DNA from: Opitutia bacterium UBA4654
Lineage (GTDB): Bacteria; Verrucomicrobiota; Verrucomicrobiia; Opitutales; Intestinicryptomonadaceae
Direction: 5' to 3'
DNA length: 6,605 nucleotides
Assembly (NCBI GenBank): GCA_002405555.1
Contig: DHMA01000060.1
Span: 1 to 6,605, forward strand
The position numbers and the translations under genes were made by a program. Positions 1-6,320 of the stretch are shown piece by piece. Every line of letters starts with the position of its first letter. The first letter of the stretch is position 1. Under the pieces are notes generated by a model that worked only from the letters and a program-made list of their open reading frames with translations, had not been told where the DNA came from and made no database searches.

Positions 1-111
1 TGCAATAATTTTTTAGATTCCAGCGTTTCATGATTTACAGGGACAATGCTTTATTTGTATATTCGGGTTTTATTCTATATATCAATATCTTAACAAAAAA
101 TTCCCGTACAG

Positions 112-147
112 GGTATTATCAATACCATAGTCTGCCAGCCATATAAT
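112..147 (+). promoter_or_regulatory. Possible promoter with overlapping dyad upstream of the 166-630 gene
   Basis: A perfect TATAAT hexamer lies at 142-147, 18 bases before the start codon. Just upstream is a perfect 15-base dyad, GGTATT-ATC-AATACC (112-126), sitting where a -35 box would be. No good -35 hexamer is visible at 16-18 bases spacing, and transcription from this -10 would leave a leader of only about a dozen bases. A promoter further upstream in the AT-rich leader (for example TTGTAT at 55-60 with TATATA at 76-81, spacing 15) is equally possible. The dyad could be a small operator. The rest of 1-165 shows nothing else I can support. Confidence 0.3.
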
Positions 148-165
148 TAAAACAAGGGAATCAAA

Positions 166-630
166 ATGGCGATATACGGCGCAGGCTCGGTGTGGGCAGA
201 GGGCGAAGTGATGGAAAAATTCTTTGCCGAAAACAATTTTGTCTTGGGGTGGGGATACGATGACGCGGAAGATTTATACGGAATCATCTCTTCTGTAAAA
301 AACGGCGACATTATTTATCTTAAATCGAAGTCTCCGAAGTCGTCGAAAATGAGCGTAAAGGCAATAGGCATTGTTACCAAATCTCTGGTTCATTACTTGA
401 TAGCCGACGGAGCAAAGGCGGAGGAGTTGCCTGACAAAACAGAAACGGCGCGATTGGCAGACCGCGGAAATCTTGCAATAGGCGTCAAGTGGATAGTCAA
501 AACCCCTTTTGAATTGGATATAGATGAAAGCTGCGGAAAATTGACAACAATACGCCCGTCGAGCTTTTACGAAGAATTCCTCCCCAGCGTGCAACGCGCA
601 ATAATAGACCATTTAACAAACCAACTTTAA
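166..630 (+). CDS. Small PUA/EVE-like domain protein, hypothetical
   Basis: This encodes a 154-residue soluble protein with no signal peptide or membrane segment. The ATG is preceded by an AAGGGAA ribosome site (154-160). The pattern is an N-terminal 'MAIYGAGSVW' strand, then 'FVLGWGYDDAEDLY' (about residues 26-39), 'NGDIIYLKSKSP' (about 46-57), 'VKAIGIV' (about 64-70) and 'GVKWI' (about 106-110). A phrase of the type 'GDIIYxK ... IGIV ... VKWI' recalls the PUA-like/EVE fold found in stand-alone proteins and at the N-termini of some restriction-related ATPases. Members of that fold bind modified bases or RNA, but I cannot assign a ligand here. The C-terminal part contains 'SFYEEFLP'. It is the first gene of a tight three-gene cluster, 17 bases before the PEP-CTERM gene, and it is more AT-rich than the genes after 2300. 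I do not recognise a specific named gene; the fold call is inference. Confidence 0.72.
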   Translation: MAIYGAGSVWAEGEVMEKFFAENNFVLGWGYDDAEDLYGIISSVKNGDIIYLKSKSPKSSKMSVKAIGIVTKSLVHYLIADGAKAEELPDKTETARLADRGNLAIGVKWIVKTPFELDIDESCGKLTTIRPSSFYEEFLPSVQRAIIDHLTNQL

Positions 631-647
631 CTTAACATAATCTAAAA

Positions 648-2021
648 ATGAAAAAAACACTGATATTCCTACAAGCTGCAATTATTTCATGCACGGCATT
701 TGCCGACTATGAAGATTATGACGGACAAGATATGAGTAATAGAGTATTTGAGGGTGGCTCATCAGATCGCCCTCTAAAACTTAAATATTCAACGTGGGTT
801 GGGGCAAACCTTTCTAATTCTCAATTTGGCGCTGTTGGGGGAGAGCCTACGAAAGAATGGCACCATAATGTCGATTTGACAGGAGCCGATTTTACTAATG
901 CAAATCTCACAGGTGCGTCGTTCGGCTGTGAGCCAATAAATGGGACCAGTGCACAAGCGTATTTAGATGATGCGATTTTTACAAACAGCTATATTACATA
1001 TGCAAATTTTTACGGTGCCTCTGGCTTTACAAAAGAACAATTATATTCTACTGCAAGTTATAAAAATAAAGATTTAACTGGAATTAATCTTGTACACAAA
1101 AACCTTAGTGATTGGGATTTTTCAGGGCAAAACCTTACTTCTGTAAATTTTGGATCTTCAACTCTTACAGGTGCTAATTTTACTGATGCAATAATTTCTA
1201 ATGCTAACCTGGGGACTGCGAATAAAGAGCAAATATATTCTACAAAATCTTATAAAGAAAAGAATTTGAGAGGAGTTAAGCTACCTAATGTTAGCGGTTG
1301 GGATTTGTCGGGGCAAAATTTAATGCTATCGAAAATAATTAACTATGGCAGCGATACGAATTTGACAAAAGCAGATTTGCGTGGCGCGACGTTTCGTACC
1401 AGTGAAACAATTCCGATTTACAAAAACACGATACATGTAGACGGTACGATTAAAAATTTCTCAATGAAATCTGTTGCCGACAGCTTTTCAATCCGCAAGT
1501 ATGTTCCTGCGAGTGAGGGCGGGGCGACTATTAGTGCCAAGATAGGCGAAGATGCCTCGATTTCCGGAGGGGCTGAGTTGACGCTTGAAACTGGCGCGGA
1601 GCTTGAAATTACAAACAGTTCATTGCTCACTGTCTCGAACAACTCTTCGATTTTTATAAACACGGACGCGGATTCTTCGACGTCTTTGAGTGTTGCTTCG
1701 GGCGCAGGGTTGAGTTTTGAGGACGGCGCGATTTTGAAGATAAATGTGGAGGGCAATTTTATTGCTTCCGATACATACACGATTGCCGTGATTAGTTGGG
1801 GCGACGATTCCAGAATGACGGGGCTTAACGACTTCACGGTTGACGAAACTCTGTTCCTTTCTGTAAACGGTGTTGCCTGTCGCGGAAATTGGAGTTATGT
1901 TATTGAAAACAACAAGATGTTAATCAATTTTGTTGCCGTTCCCGAACCCGCGACGTTTGCGGCGATTTTCGGTTTGCTGGCTCTCGGGTTTGCGGTAAGG
2001 CGCAATCTTAAAAGGAAATAA
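648..2021 (+). CDS. Exported pentapeptide-like repeat protein with PEP-CTERM sorting tail
   Basis: This is a 457-residue exported protein. Residues 1-19 form a Sec signal peptide (MKK, hydrophobic core, cleavage probably after AFA). Residues about 75-95 and 140-250 carry pentapeptide-like A(D/N)(F/L)xx units such as 'LTGADFTNANLTGASF' and 'LTGANFTDAIISNANL', expected to form a right-handed quadrilateral beta-helix. Two long repeats start at residues 128 and 192. Residues about 290-360 change to a Gly/Ser/Thr-rich adhesin-like stretch ('GEDASISGGAELTLETGAEL'). The C-terminus is a textbook PEP-CTERM signal: VPEP at 431-434, a hydrophobic helix, then RRNLKRK. In this family the tail is processed by an exosortase and directs surface or extracellular-matrix localisation; no exosortase is in the window. 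The start lacks a clear Shine-Dalgarno but is the only ATG giving the signal peptide. The role is probably structural or adhesive; the ligand is unknown. Confidence 0.93.
   Translation: MKKTLIFLQAAIISCTAFADYEDYDGQDMSNRVFEGGSSDRPLKLKYSTWVGANLSNSQFGAVGGEPTKEWHHNVDLTGADFTNANLTGASFGCEPINGTSAQAYLDDAIFTNSYITYANFYGASGFTKEQLYSTASYKNKDLTGINLVHKNLSDWDFSGQNLTSVNFGSSTLTGANFTDAIISNANLGTANKEQIYSTKSYKEKNLRGVKLPNVSGWDLSGQNLMLSKIINYGSDTNLTKADLRGATFRTSETIPIYKNTIHVDGTIKNFSMKSVADSFSIRKYVPASEGGATISAKIGEDASISGGAELTLETGAELEITNSSLLTVSNNSSIFINTDADSSTSLSVASGAGLSFEDGAILKINVEGNFIASDTYTIAVISWGDDSRMTGLNDFTVDETLFLSVNGVACRGNWSYVIENNKMLINFVAVPEPATFAAIFGLLALGFAVRRNLKRK
1029..1322 (+). repeat. Two diverged copies of a 'KEQ-YST-SYK' repeat within the PEP-CTERM protein
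   Basis: At the protein level residues 128-163 (1029-1136) and 192-225 (1221-1322) repeat one plan: KEQ(L/I)YST.SYK.K(D/N)L.G..L, then W-D-(F/L)-SGQNL. The copies start 64 residues apart; the second is two residues shorter in the middle. Between them lie ordinary pentapeptide-like units. The repeat is in-frame and both copies diverge at DNA level, so it reflects old internal duplication in a modular beta-helix, not a recent tandem event. Confidence 0.8.
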
Positions 2022-2036
2022 AAGGGAAATTGTTTT

Positions 2037-2309
2037 ATGATGATTTTTATAAAGCCCTCCTCAAAATCAATCATGGACAATTACGACATTTCGGAGGACG
2101 AAATGGATTCCGACGAGCTGCTTTTTATGCAGGGGCAGGAGAGCGAAATGCTTGAAGTAGGAGACGGCGAGACCTTCGAAATTCCTGACGACTGCATCGG
2201 CGAAATCGACGGCATGGAAGTTTATGACGAAGACAACGAGCCGATAGAGGAGCTTCAAAGCGGAACGTATGAGTTAAACGGAATGACGATAAAAAAGCTT
2301 CATTATTAG
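2037..2309 (+). CDS. Very acidic 90-residue protein, unknown function
   Basis: I do not recognise this protein. It has 26 Asp/Glu against 4 Lys, no Arg and one His in 90 residues, a net charge near -22. Acidic stretches are interleaved with hydrophobic ones ('FEIPDDCIGEIDGMEVYDED'), and it ends in a more neutral 'YELNGMTIKKLHY', which suggests a small beta-rich fold, not a disordered tail. There is no signal peptide or membrane segment. The start at 2037 is supported by AAAGGGA at 2021-2027 with a 9-base gap; an alternative ATG at 2073 has no ribosome site. It begins 15 bases after the PEP-CTERM gene and is followed at once by a strong terminator, so it is probably the last gene of the 166-2309 operon. 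A role supporting the repeat protein or the PUA-like protein is possible but unproven. Confidence 0.75.
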   Translation: MMIFIKPSSKSIMDNYDISEDEMDSDELLFMQGQESEMLEVGDGETFEIPDDCIGEIDGMEVYDEDNEPIEELQSGTYELNGMTIKKLHY

Positions 2310-2319
2310 GGCAAACCAA

Positions 2320-2354
2320 AAGAGCCTTTCGGGATTCCGAAAGGCTCTTGTTTT
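2320..2354. terminator. Bidirectional intrinsic terminator between converging genes
   Basis: A perfect 13-bp stem (arms 2320-2332 and 2337-2349) encloses a GATT loop. On the plus strand it is followed by G-TTTT; on the minus strand by TTTGG, with AAAA/TTTT flanks that can extend the stem past one unpaired G. It lies 11 bases after the acidic-protein stop codon and about 17 bases beyond the stop codon of the converging serine hydrolase gene, so it very likely terminates both transcripts. Confidence 0.9.
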
Positions 2355-2366
2355 GTGTGGGGCGGG

Positions 2367-3449
2367 TTATGCGGTGAGGAGGGCGGCGATTCTTTTGCGG
2401 CCCTGTATGCCTTCCGCCCATTTGCCTGTTCTTGACGTCAGCACTACCGCCGATTTCCCCGTGTCGGGGTTGGCGAAGATTGTCTGCCCCGTCCAGCCCG
2501 AGTGCGATATTGCGTGTTTGCCCCGCAGTGTTGCGGGGATTTTTCCTTCGCTCATATCCCATCCGAAGCTGCGTTTGACTTCGCCGTCTTGGAATTGGCA
2601 AGTCGTGATAAGGTCGTAGTACTTTTTTGAGAATTTGCGGCGGTGGGCGATGTCGTCCACAAATTTTACCATGTCTTGGCAGGTCGAGAATGCGCTGCCG
2701 TTGCCCAGCGGCGCGCCGAAATTTTTACAGAGTGTATCGTTATGTTGTCCCGCTGGTCTGTTGGGGTAGAAGTGTTCGACCTCGTACTCGCCACTTCCGG
2801 GTTCGTCCCACATGGTATCGTTCATGCCCAGCGGCGTCCAGATGCGCGTTTTTGCGAACGCGTCGAGCCGCATTCCCGACATGTGTTCGACGACAAAGCC
2901 CAGCAGTATGAAGTTGTAGCAGGAGTACTCGTATTTTGCCAGCGGCTCGCGGACGGGCATTTTATTATACACGCCGCGCAGGAACGCGTTTTTGTCGGGC
3001 GAGTCGAATTCCTTTTGATTGTCGAAGCCGCTTGAATGGTTCGCCAGATTGCGCACGGTGATTTTGCAGTTTTTGCCGAGTTTGTGTTCGGGGAGGTATT
3101 TTGTGAACGGCGCGTCGGGGTCTATTTTACCGTCGGCTACGAGCATGGCGCAGCAGTTAGCAGTGAATGTTTTGCCTACGGAGGCGATGTCGAAGCGCGA
3201 CTGTATGCGCATGGGGCGCGGAGGGTTTTTTGTCTGCATTCCGCATGCGGCAACTCCCTCCGTCGTGCCGAACACCGTGCCCATGATGATTCCGTTTCCG
3301 ATTTGTTTTTGCGCCTCGGCTTTTGCGGCTTCGAGTTTTGCGTGGGCGTCGTTTTGCGCCGCAAAAAGTCTGCCGAATGCGAACGGCAAAACAAGCCCCG
3401 CTTTCAGGAAAGTTCTTCTGTGTGTGTTGTGAATCATGGTTTGAATCAT
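2367..3449 (-). CDS. Tat-exported serine hydrolase, class C beta-lactamase/PBP4-like fold (PF00144)
   Basis: This is a 360-residue protein of the beta-lactamase-related family that also includes D,D-peptidases, EstB-type esterases and D-amino-acid amidases. Residues 11-16 are RRTFLK, a twin-arginine motif, followed by a hydrophobic segment ending LFAA, so export by Tat to the periplasm is likely. The catalytic signatures are present: S90-V-G-K93 (SxxK nucleophile and base), Y175-S-C177 at the position of the second motif (usually YxN), and H316-S-G318 as the third motif. Other family landmarks are 'LANHSSGFDN' (135-144), 'NFILLG' and 'TPLGMNDT'. The substrate is not predictable; true beta-lactamase activity should not be assumed. 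The start at 3449 is preferred; a second ATG at 3437 would also keep the Tat motif, and neither has a clear ribosome site. It stands alone on the minus strand, divergent from the PH-domain gene. Confidence 0.9.
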   Translation of the reverse strand: MIQTMIHNTHRRTFLKAGLVLPFAFGRLFAAQNDAHAKLEAAKAEAQKQIGNGIIMGTVFGTTEGVAACGMQTKNPPRPMRIQSRFDIASVGKTFTANCCAMLVADGKIDPDAPFTKYLPEHKLGKNCKITVRNLANHSSGFDNQKEFDSPDKNAFLRGVYNKMPVREPLAKYEYSCYNFILLGFVVEHMSGMRLDAFAKTRIWTPLGMNDTMWDEPGSGEYEVEHFYPNRPAGQHNDTLCKNFGAPLGNGSAFSTCQDMVKFVDDIAHRRKFSKKYYDLITTCQFQDGEVKRSFGWDMSEGKIPATLRGKHAISHSGWTGQTIFANPDTGKSAVVLTSRTGKWAEGIQGRKRIAALLTA

Positions 3450-3483
3450 AAAGCGCGGCGGCGGTAGCGGTAAAGCTTTTATT

Positions 3484-3512
3484 GCGCGTTCGGCAAAAAG
3501 GCTTGAACGCGC
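3484..3512. promoter_or_regulatory. Perfect 8-bp dyad in the divergent spacer
   Basis: GCGCGTTC (3484-3491) and its exact reverse complement GAACGCGC (3505-3512) are separated by 13 bases containing AAAAA. It lies in the roughly 100-base spacer between the diverging hydrolase and PH-domain genes, so it could be an operator or a leader hairpin. GC-rich local composition makes a chance dyad possible, and no convincing -35/-10 pair was found around it. Confidence 0.3.
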
Positions 3513-3551
3513 GGCGGCGATGTCTTAATAATTAGGTTGAAAGGCGCGGAT

Positions 3552-3986
3552 ATGCGGCGGGATACCGAAAACGTTTTTTATTCGAAAGTGGACGCTTGGC
3601 TTGTGTGGCTGTTGGGCGGCGCGTTTGCGCTTGCCGCGGGCGCGGCGTTTTCTTTCCTCTCTGACGGCGACTACCGCGCGTTTGCGGCGTTCGCATTGCT
3701 TGATATTTTTGTATTTTCAATCATATTTTATGTCATGTGGAATTGCCGCTACATTTTCGGCGAAACATGCCTCGAAATCCGCGTATTTGGGAGCATTAGG
3801 ATTCCGTATTCCGATATAAGAAATTTCCGCGACACTTTCGACATAATGTCCGCGCCCGCTTGCTCGCTCGACCGAATGGAAATAAGCTACGACGGCAAGT
3901 CGGGAAAGCGTTTGCGCGTGTGCGTATCGCCGCGCGACAAACGGCGTTTCTCCGAAATGCTTGCGGCGCGAATGCGCGGAGAATAG
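3552..3986 (+). CDS. Membrane-anchored bacterial PH-domain protein (bPH_4/DUF1200-like)
   Basis: With the ATG at 3552 the protein has 144 residues. GAAAGG at 3539-3544, seven bases before it, supports this start; an in-frame TTG at 3537 (five residues longer) has AGG directly against it and is less likely. Two hydrophobic helices (about 16-36 and 42-62) are separated by a short 'SDGDYR' loop. A cytoplasmic C-terminal domain (about 67-140) follows the bPH_4 pattern: 'YIFGETCLEIRVFG', 'IPYSDI', 'SAPACSLDRMEISYDG', then 'VSPRDKRRFSEML'. The usual family landmarks are the Ile-Pro-Tyr strand, the 'SxPAxSLDR' loop and the 'SPxDKxxF' end. The biochemical role of the family is unknown; these are small membrane proteins thought to scaffold or sense. 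The last 23 codons plus 3' flank recur after the galactosidase gene (6249-6346). Confidence 0.85.
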   Translation: MRRDTENVFYSKVDAWLVWLLGGAFALAAGAAFSFLSDGDYRAFAAFALLDIFVFSIIFYVMWNCRYIFGETCLEIRVFGSIRIPYSDIRNFRDTFDIMSAPACSLDRMEISYDGKSGKRLRVCVSPRDKRRFSEMLAARMRGE

Positions 3987-4012
3987 GGCGAGGTTATCTT
4001 CTCGTTTTCGGG
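3915..4012 (+). repeat. Direct repeat copy A: 3' end of the PH-domain gene plus 3' flank
   Basis: These 98 bases align without gaps to 6249-6346, with about nine mismatches by eye: three in the coding part and six after the stop codon. The copy covers PH-protein residues 122-144, the TAG stop and 26 bases beyond, ending in GTTTTCGGG. The two copies are 2334 bases apart in the same orientation and flank the GH36 gene. Confidence 0.9.
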
Positions 4013-4069
4013 CGCGTCGGCGATAATTGTATTGATTTCTCCGTGCGTTTTTAGGAGAATATTTCGAAT

Positions 4070-6229
4070 ATGAAAAGGGGATTATTACTATTATTATCTG
4101 TGTTGTCTATCGCGCTTTCGGCGCATTCGAACGAAATTGCCGTCGCGACGAAAAATTCGAAAATCGCGCTCTTCCGCGAGTCGGACGGGCTTCTTAGCGT
4201 TCGCGGATACGGGGCTTTGGGCGACTCTTTCGAGCCGTTCAAAAAGACCGACGAGCTTGTCCAGCAGTTCCTGTTTTATCCGACCGCTGGCGACGGCTTT
4301 CTTGGCGACGCCTCCTTGCAGGCGGAGCACTCCGACGGCGACGTCTCCACGCGCTTGGAGTTTGTAAAGGCGGATTCGCGCGTTTCCGACAAAGACCCGA
4401 ACGTTGCGGACACTGTGATTTTTCTCAAAGATCCCGCGCACGAATTTTATGTGGAGCTGCATTTCCGCGCGTTCAAAAACGAGGACGTCATTCAGATTTG
4501 GTCGAAGATAACGAACCGCGAAAACGGCGGCGTGCGTCTGCGGAAGTTCGCGTCGGCTTCGCTGATGTTTTCGGCGAGGGAGTATTGGCTGACGCAATTT
4601 TCGGGAACGTATTTGCACGAGTCGGGGCTTTCCGAAGAGCGTTTGACGCGCGGGCGCAAGGTGCTTGAAAGCAACCTCGGCTCACGCGCGCACAGAATGC
4701 TTGCGCCGATGTTCTTCGTCTCCGAAAACGCGGTTTCGCGCGAGGACGGCGGCAGGGTAGTCGGCGGCGCGGTAATGTGGCCTGGGAGTTTCAACATGCG
4801 CTTCGATTTGGATTCGACGGGCGTTCTCCGCGCGACTCTCGCCGCCGACAACATCGGGGGCGACTATTATCTCGCTTCGGGCGAAAGCATCGAGACGCCG
4901 AAAACCGCGTGGTCGTTTTCCGAAAATGGCAGGGCGGGCTTGACGCGCAACTTCCACAACTGGGCGCGGAAATATTCGCTCAGAAATCCCGAAAATCCGC
5001 GTCCCGTGTTGCTGAACAACTGGGAGGCTACGCACATGAATTTCGACGAAGCGAAGCTCGTTTCGCTTTTCGAGCATTCGAAAGATTTGGGCGTAGACAT
5101 ATTCCTGCTCGACGACGGCTGGTTCGGGAAAAAGTATGTACGCAACCGCGACAACAGCAGTCTCGGCGACTGGGTTGTCGCCGAGGGCAAGCTTCCGCAC
5201 GGCATAGGCTTCCTCTGCGAAGAGGCGCAAAAGCGCGGAATGGGCTTCGGCATTTGGCTCGAACCCGAAATGGTAAGCCCCAAGAGCGAGCTTTTCGAAT
5301 CGCGTCCCGACTGGGCTTTGTGCTCTAAAAACCGCGGCTATGTGCTCGGACGCAACCAGCTTGTTCTCGACCTTTCCAACCCCGAAGTGAACGCGTTTAT
5401 CGACGGAATTTTCGAGTCCGTCGTCCGTCCGAATCCGCTGAAATACGTCAAGTGGGACGCCAACTGCTGCATCTACCAGCCCGTGTCGGCGTATCTGCCG
5501 CGCGGGAAAAAGGGCAACGCGATTTTCGACTACAACAAAAACCTCCTCGAACGCATGCGACACTTCTCCGAATCGTTCCCGAACGTTGCGGCAATGCTCT
5601 GTTCGGGCGGCGGCGGGCGCGTCGATTTCGCGTCGCTTGCGAACTTCGAGTCGTTCTGGGCAAGCGACAACACTGTGCCTTCCGACCGCGTGAAAATCCA
5701 GTGGTTTTTCATGCACTTCTATCCGCAGAACGCGGTGTCGGCGCACATAACCAACATGGGACGCCAGCCGATGAAGTTCCGTACCGACGTCGCGATGAGC
5801 GGCGCGCTCGGCTACGACATCGACGTTTCCAAGCTCTCGCCCGCCGACCGCGACTACATCAGGCGCAGCATCGCCCTCTACAAAAACACCGTGCGCCCGA
5901 TAACTTCGAAAGGCGACTATTACAGGCTGAAATCGCCCTACGAACACGCGCAGTCTGCGGCAATGACCGTGCTCGGCGGAAAGGCGGTCGTCTTCGTCTA
6001 CCAGACGAAAATCGACGAGTCCGACCAAACCGTGAAGTTGAAGGGGCTTGACCCGAACTCCGTATATTCCGTCCGCGAAATCGGCATGTACGAGGCGGAC
6101 GAAAAGTCCGCGCTGCCGTCGGACGGCGCGAAAATTTCGGGAAAAAAACTGATGGAGGACGGACTTCTTGTTCCGACGAAAAAGCGTTGCGCAAGCATGC
6201 TGATTCTTCTCGAAAAAGTCGCGGACTGA
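4070..6229 (+). CDS. Secreted GH36 family alpha-galactosidase
   Basis: This encodes a 719-residue glycoside hydrolase of family 36, expected to cleave terminal alpha-1,6-galactose from raffinose-type sugars, melibiose or galactomannan by a retaining double-displacement mechanism. Residues 1-20 form a Sec signal peptide (MKRG, Leu-rich core, SAHS), placing the enzyme in the periplasm or outside. An N-terminal beta-sandwich (about 25-280) precedes the TIM barrel (about 300-630), with 'LLNNWEATHMNF', 'DIFLLDDGWFG' (D348-D349), 'LGDWVVAEGKLPHGI', 'GIWLEPEMVSPKSEL', 'RNQLVLDLSNPEV', 'KYVKWDAN' (D463, predicted nucleophile), 'CSGGGGRVDF' (511-520) and 'WASDNT' (D533, predicted acid/base). A C-terminal beta domain follows (about 640-715). 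The length is typical of the family. AGGAGA at 4053-4058 precedes the ATG by 11 bases. The usual KWD(M/A)NR reads KWDANC here. No transporter or sugar-catabolic gene is adjacent. Confidence 0.96.
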   Translation: MKRGLLLLLSVLSIALSAHSNEIAVATKNSKIALFRESDGLLSVRGYGALGDSFEPFKKTDELVQQFLFYPTAGDGFLGDASLQAEHSDGDVSTRLEFVKADSRVSDKDPNVADTVIFLKDPAHEFYVELHFRAFKNEDVIQIWSKITNRENGGVRLRKFASASLMFSAREYWLTQFSGTYLHESGLSEERLTRGRKVLESNLGSRAHRMLAPMFFVSENAVSREDGGRVVGGAVMWPGSFNMRFDLDSTGVLRATLAADNIGGDYYLASGESIETPKTAWSFSENGRAGLTRNFHNWARKYSLRNPENPRPVLLNNWEATHMNFDEAKLVSLFEHSKDLGVDIFLLDDGWFGKKYVRNRDNSSLGDWVVAEGKLPHGIGFLCEEAQKRGMGFGIWLEPEMVSPKSELFESRPDWALCSKNRGYVLGRNQLVLDLSNPEVNAFIDGIFESVVRPNPLKYVKWDANCCIYQPVSAYLPRGKKGNAIFDYNKNLLERMRHFSESFPNVAAMLCSGGGGRVDFASLANFESFWASDNTVPSDRVKIQWFFMHFYPQNAVSAHITNMGRQPMKFRTDVAMSGALGYDIDVSKLSPADRDYIRRSIALYKNTVRPITSKGDYYRLKSPYEHAQSAAMTVLGGKAVVFVYQTKIDESDQTVKLKGLDPNSVYSVREIGMYEADEKSALPSDGAKISGKKLMEDGLLVPTKKRCASMLILLEKVAD

Positions 6230-6248
6230 TTCTTCCAACCCGCCCGCC

Positions 6249-6320
6249 CGCGTGTGCGTATCGCCGCGCGACAAACGGCGTTTTGCGGAAATGCTTGCGG
6301 CGCGAATGCGCGGAGAATAG
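6249..6320 (+). pseudogene. 3' remnant of a second PH-domain (bPH_4-like) gene
   Basis: Read in frame from 6249, this encodes 23 residues and a TAG stop matching residues 122-144 of the PH-domain protein at 3552-3986, with one change: RRFSEM becomes RRFAEM. The three DNA differences are a silent Phe change (TTC to TTT) and TCC to GCG (Ser to Ala), which keep the frame and look like protein-level divergence of a once functional paralogue. There is no start codon, transmembrane segment or PH core upstream; the homology begins only 19 bases after the galactosidase stop codon. It is therefore probably a gene fragment left after deletion of the 5' part. Confidence 0.75.

Noticed and set aside
1..33. 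Possible 3' end of an upstream plus-strand gene (frame 1 open to TGA at 31-33)
   Set aside because: Only ten codons in AT-rich sequence, with no recognisable content; it cannot be told from chance.
166..2309. Possible defence island because of the PUA/EVE-like protein
   Set aside because: No nuclease, methyltransferase, ATPase, reverse transcriptase or toxin motif is encoded nearby. A lone EVE-like fold with a surface protein is not enough to claim a defence system.
2627..3467. Several plus-strand open frames opposite the serine hydrolase gene
   Set aside because: They are shadows of the minus-strand gene, which has SxxK, HSG and Tat motifs; their Arg/Cys-rich translations resemble no family.
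3860..4054. A frame ending in 'RIAARQTAF...ACGANARRIGR' that recurs after the GH36 gene (6254-6499)
   Set aside because: The similarity is real at DNA level but comes from the repeated 3' end of the PH gene. The in-frame reading matching the PH protein explains it better than a second small gene family.
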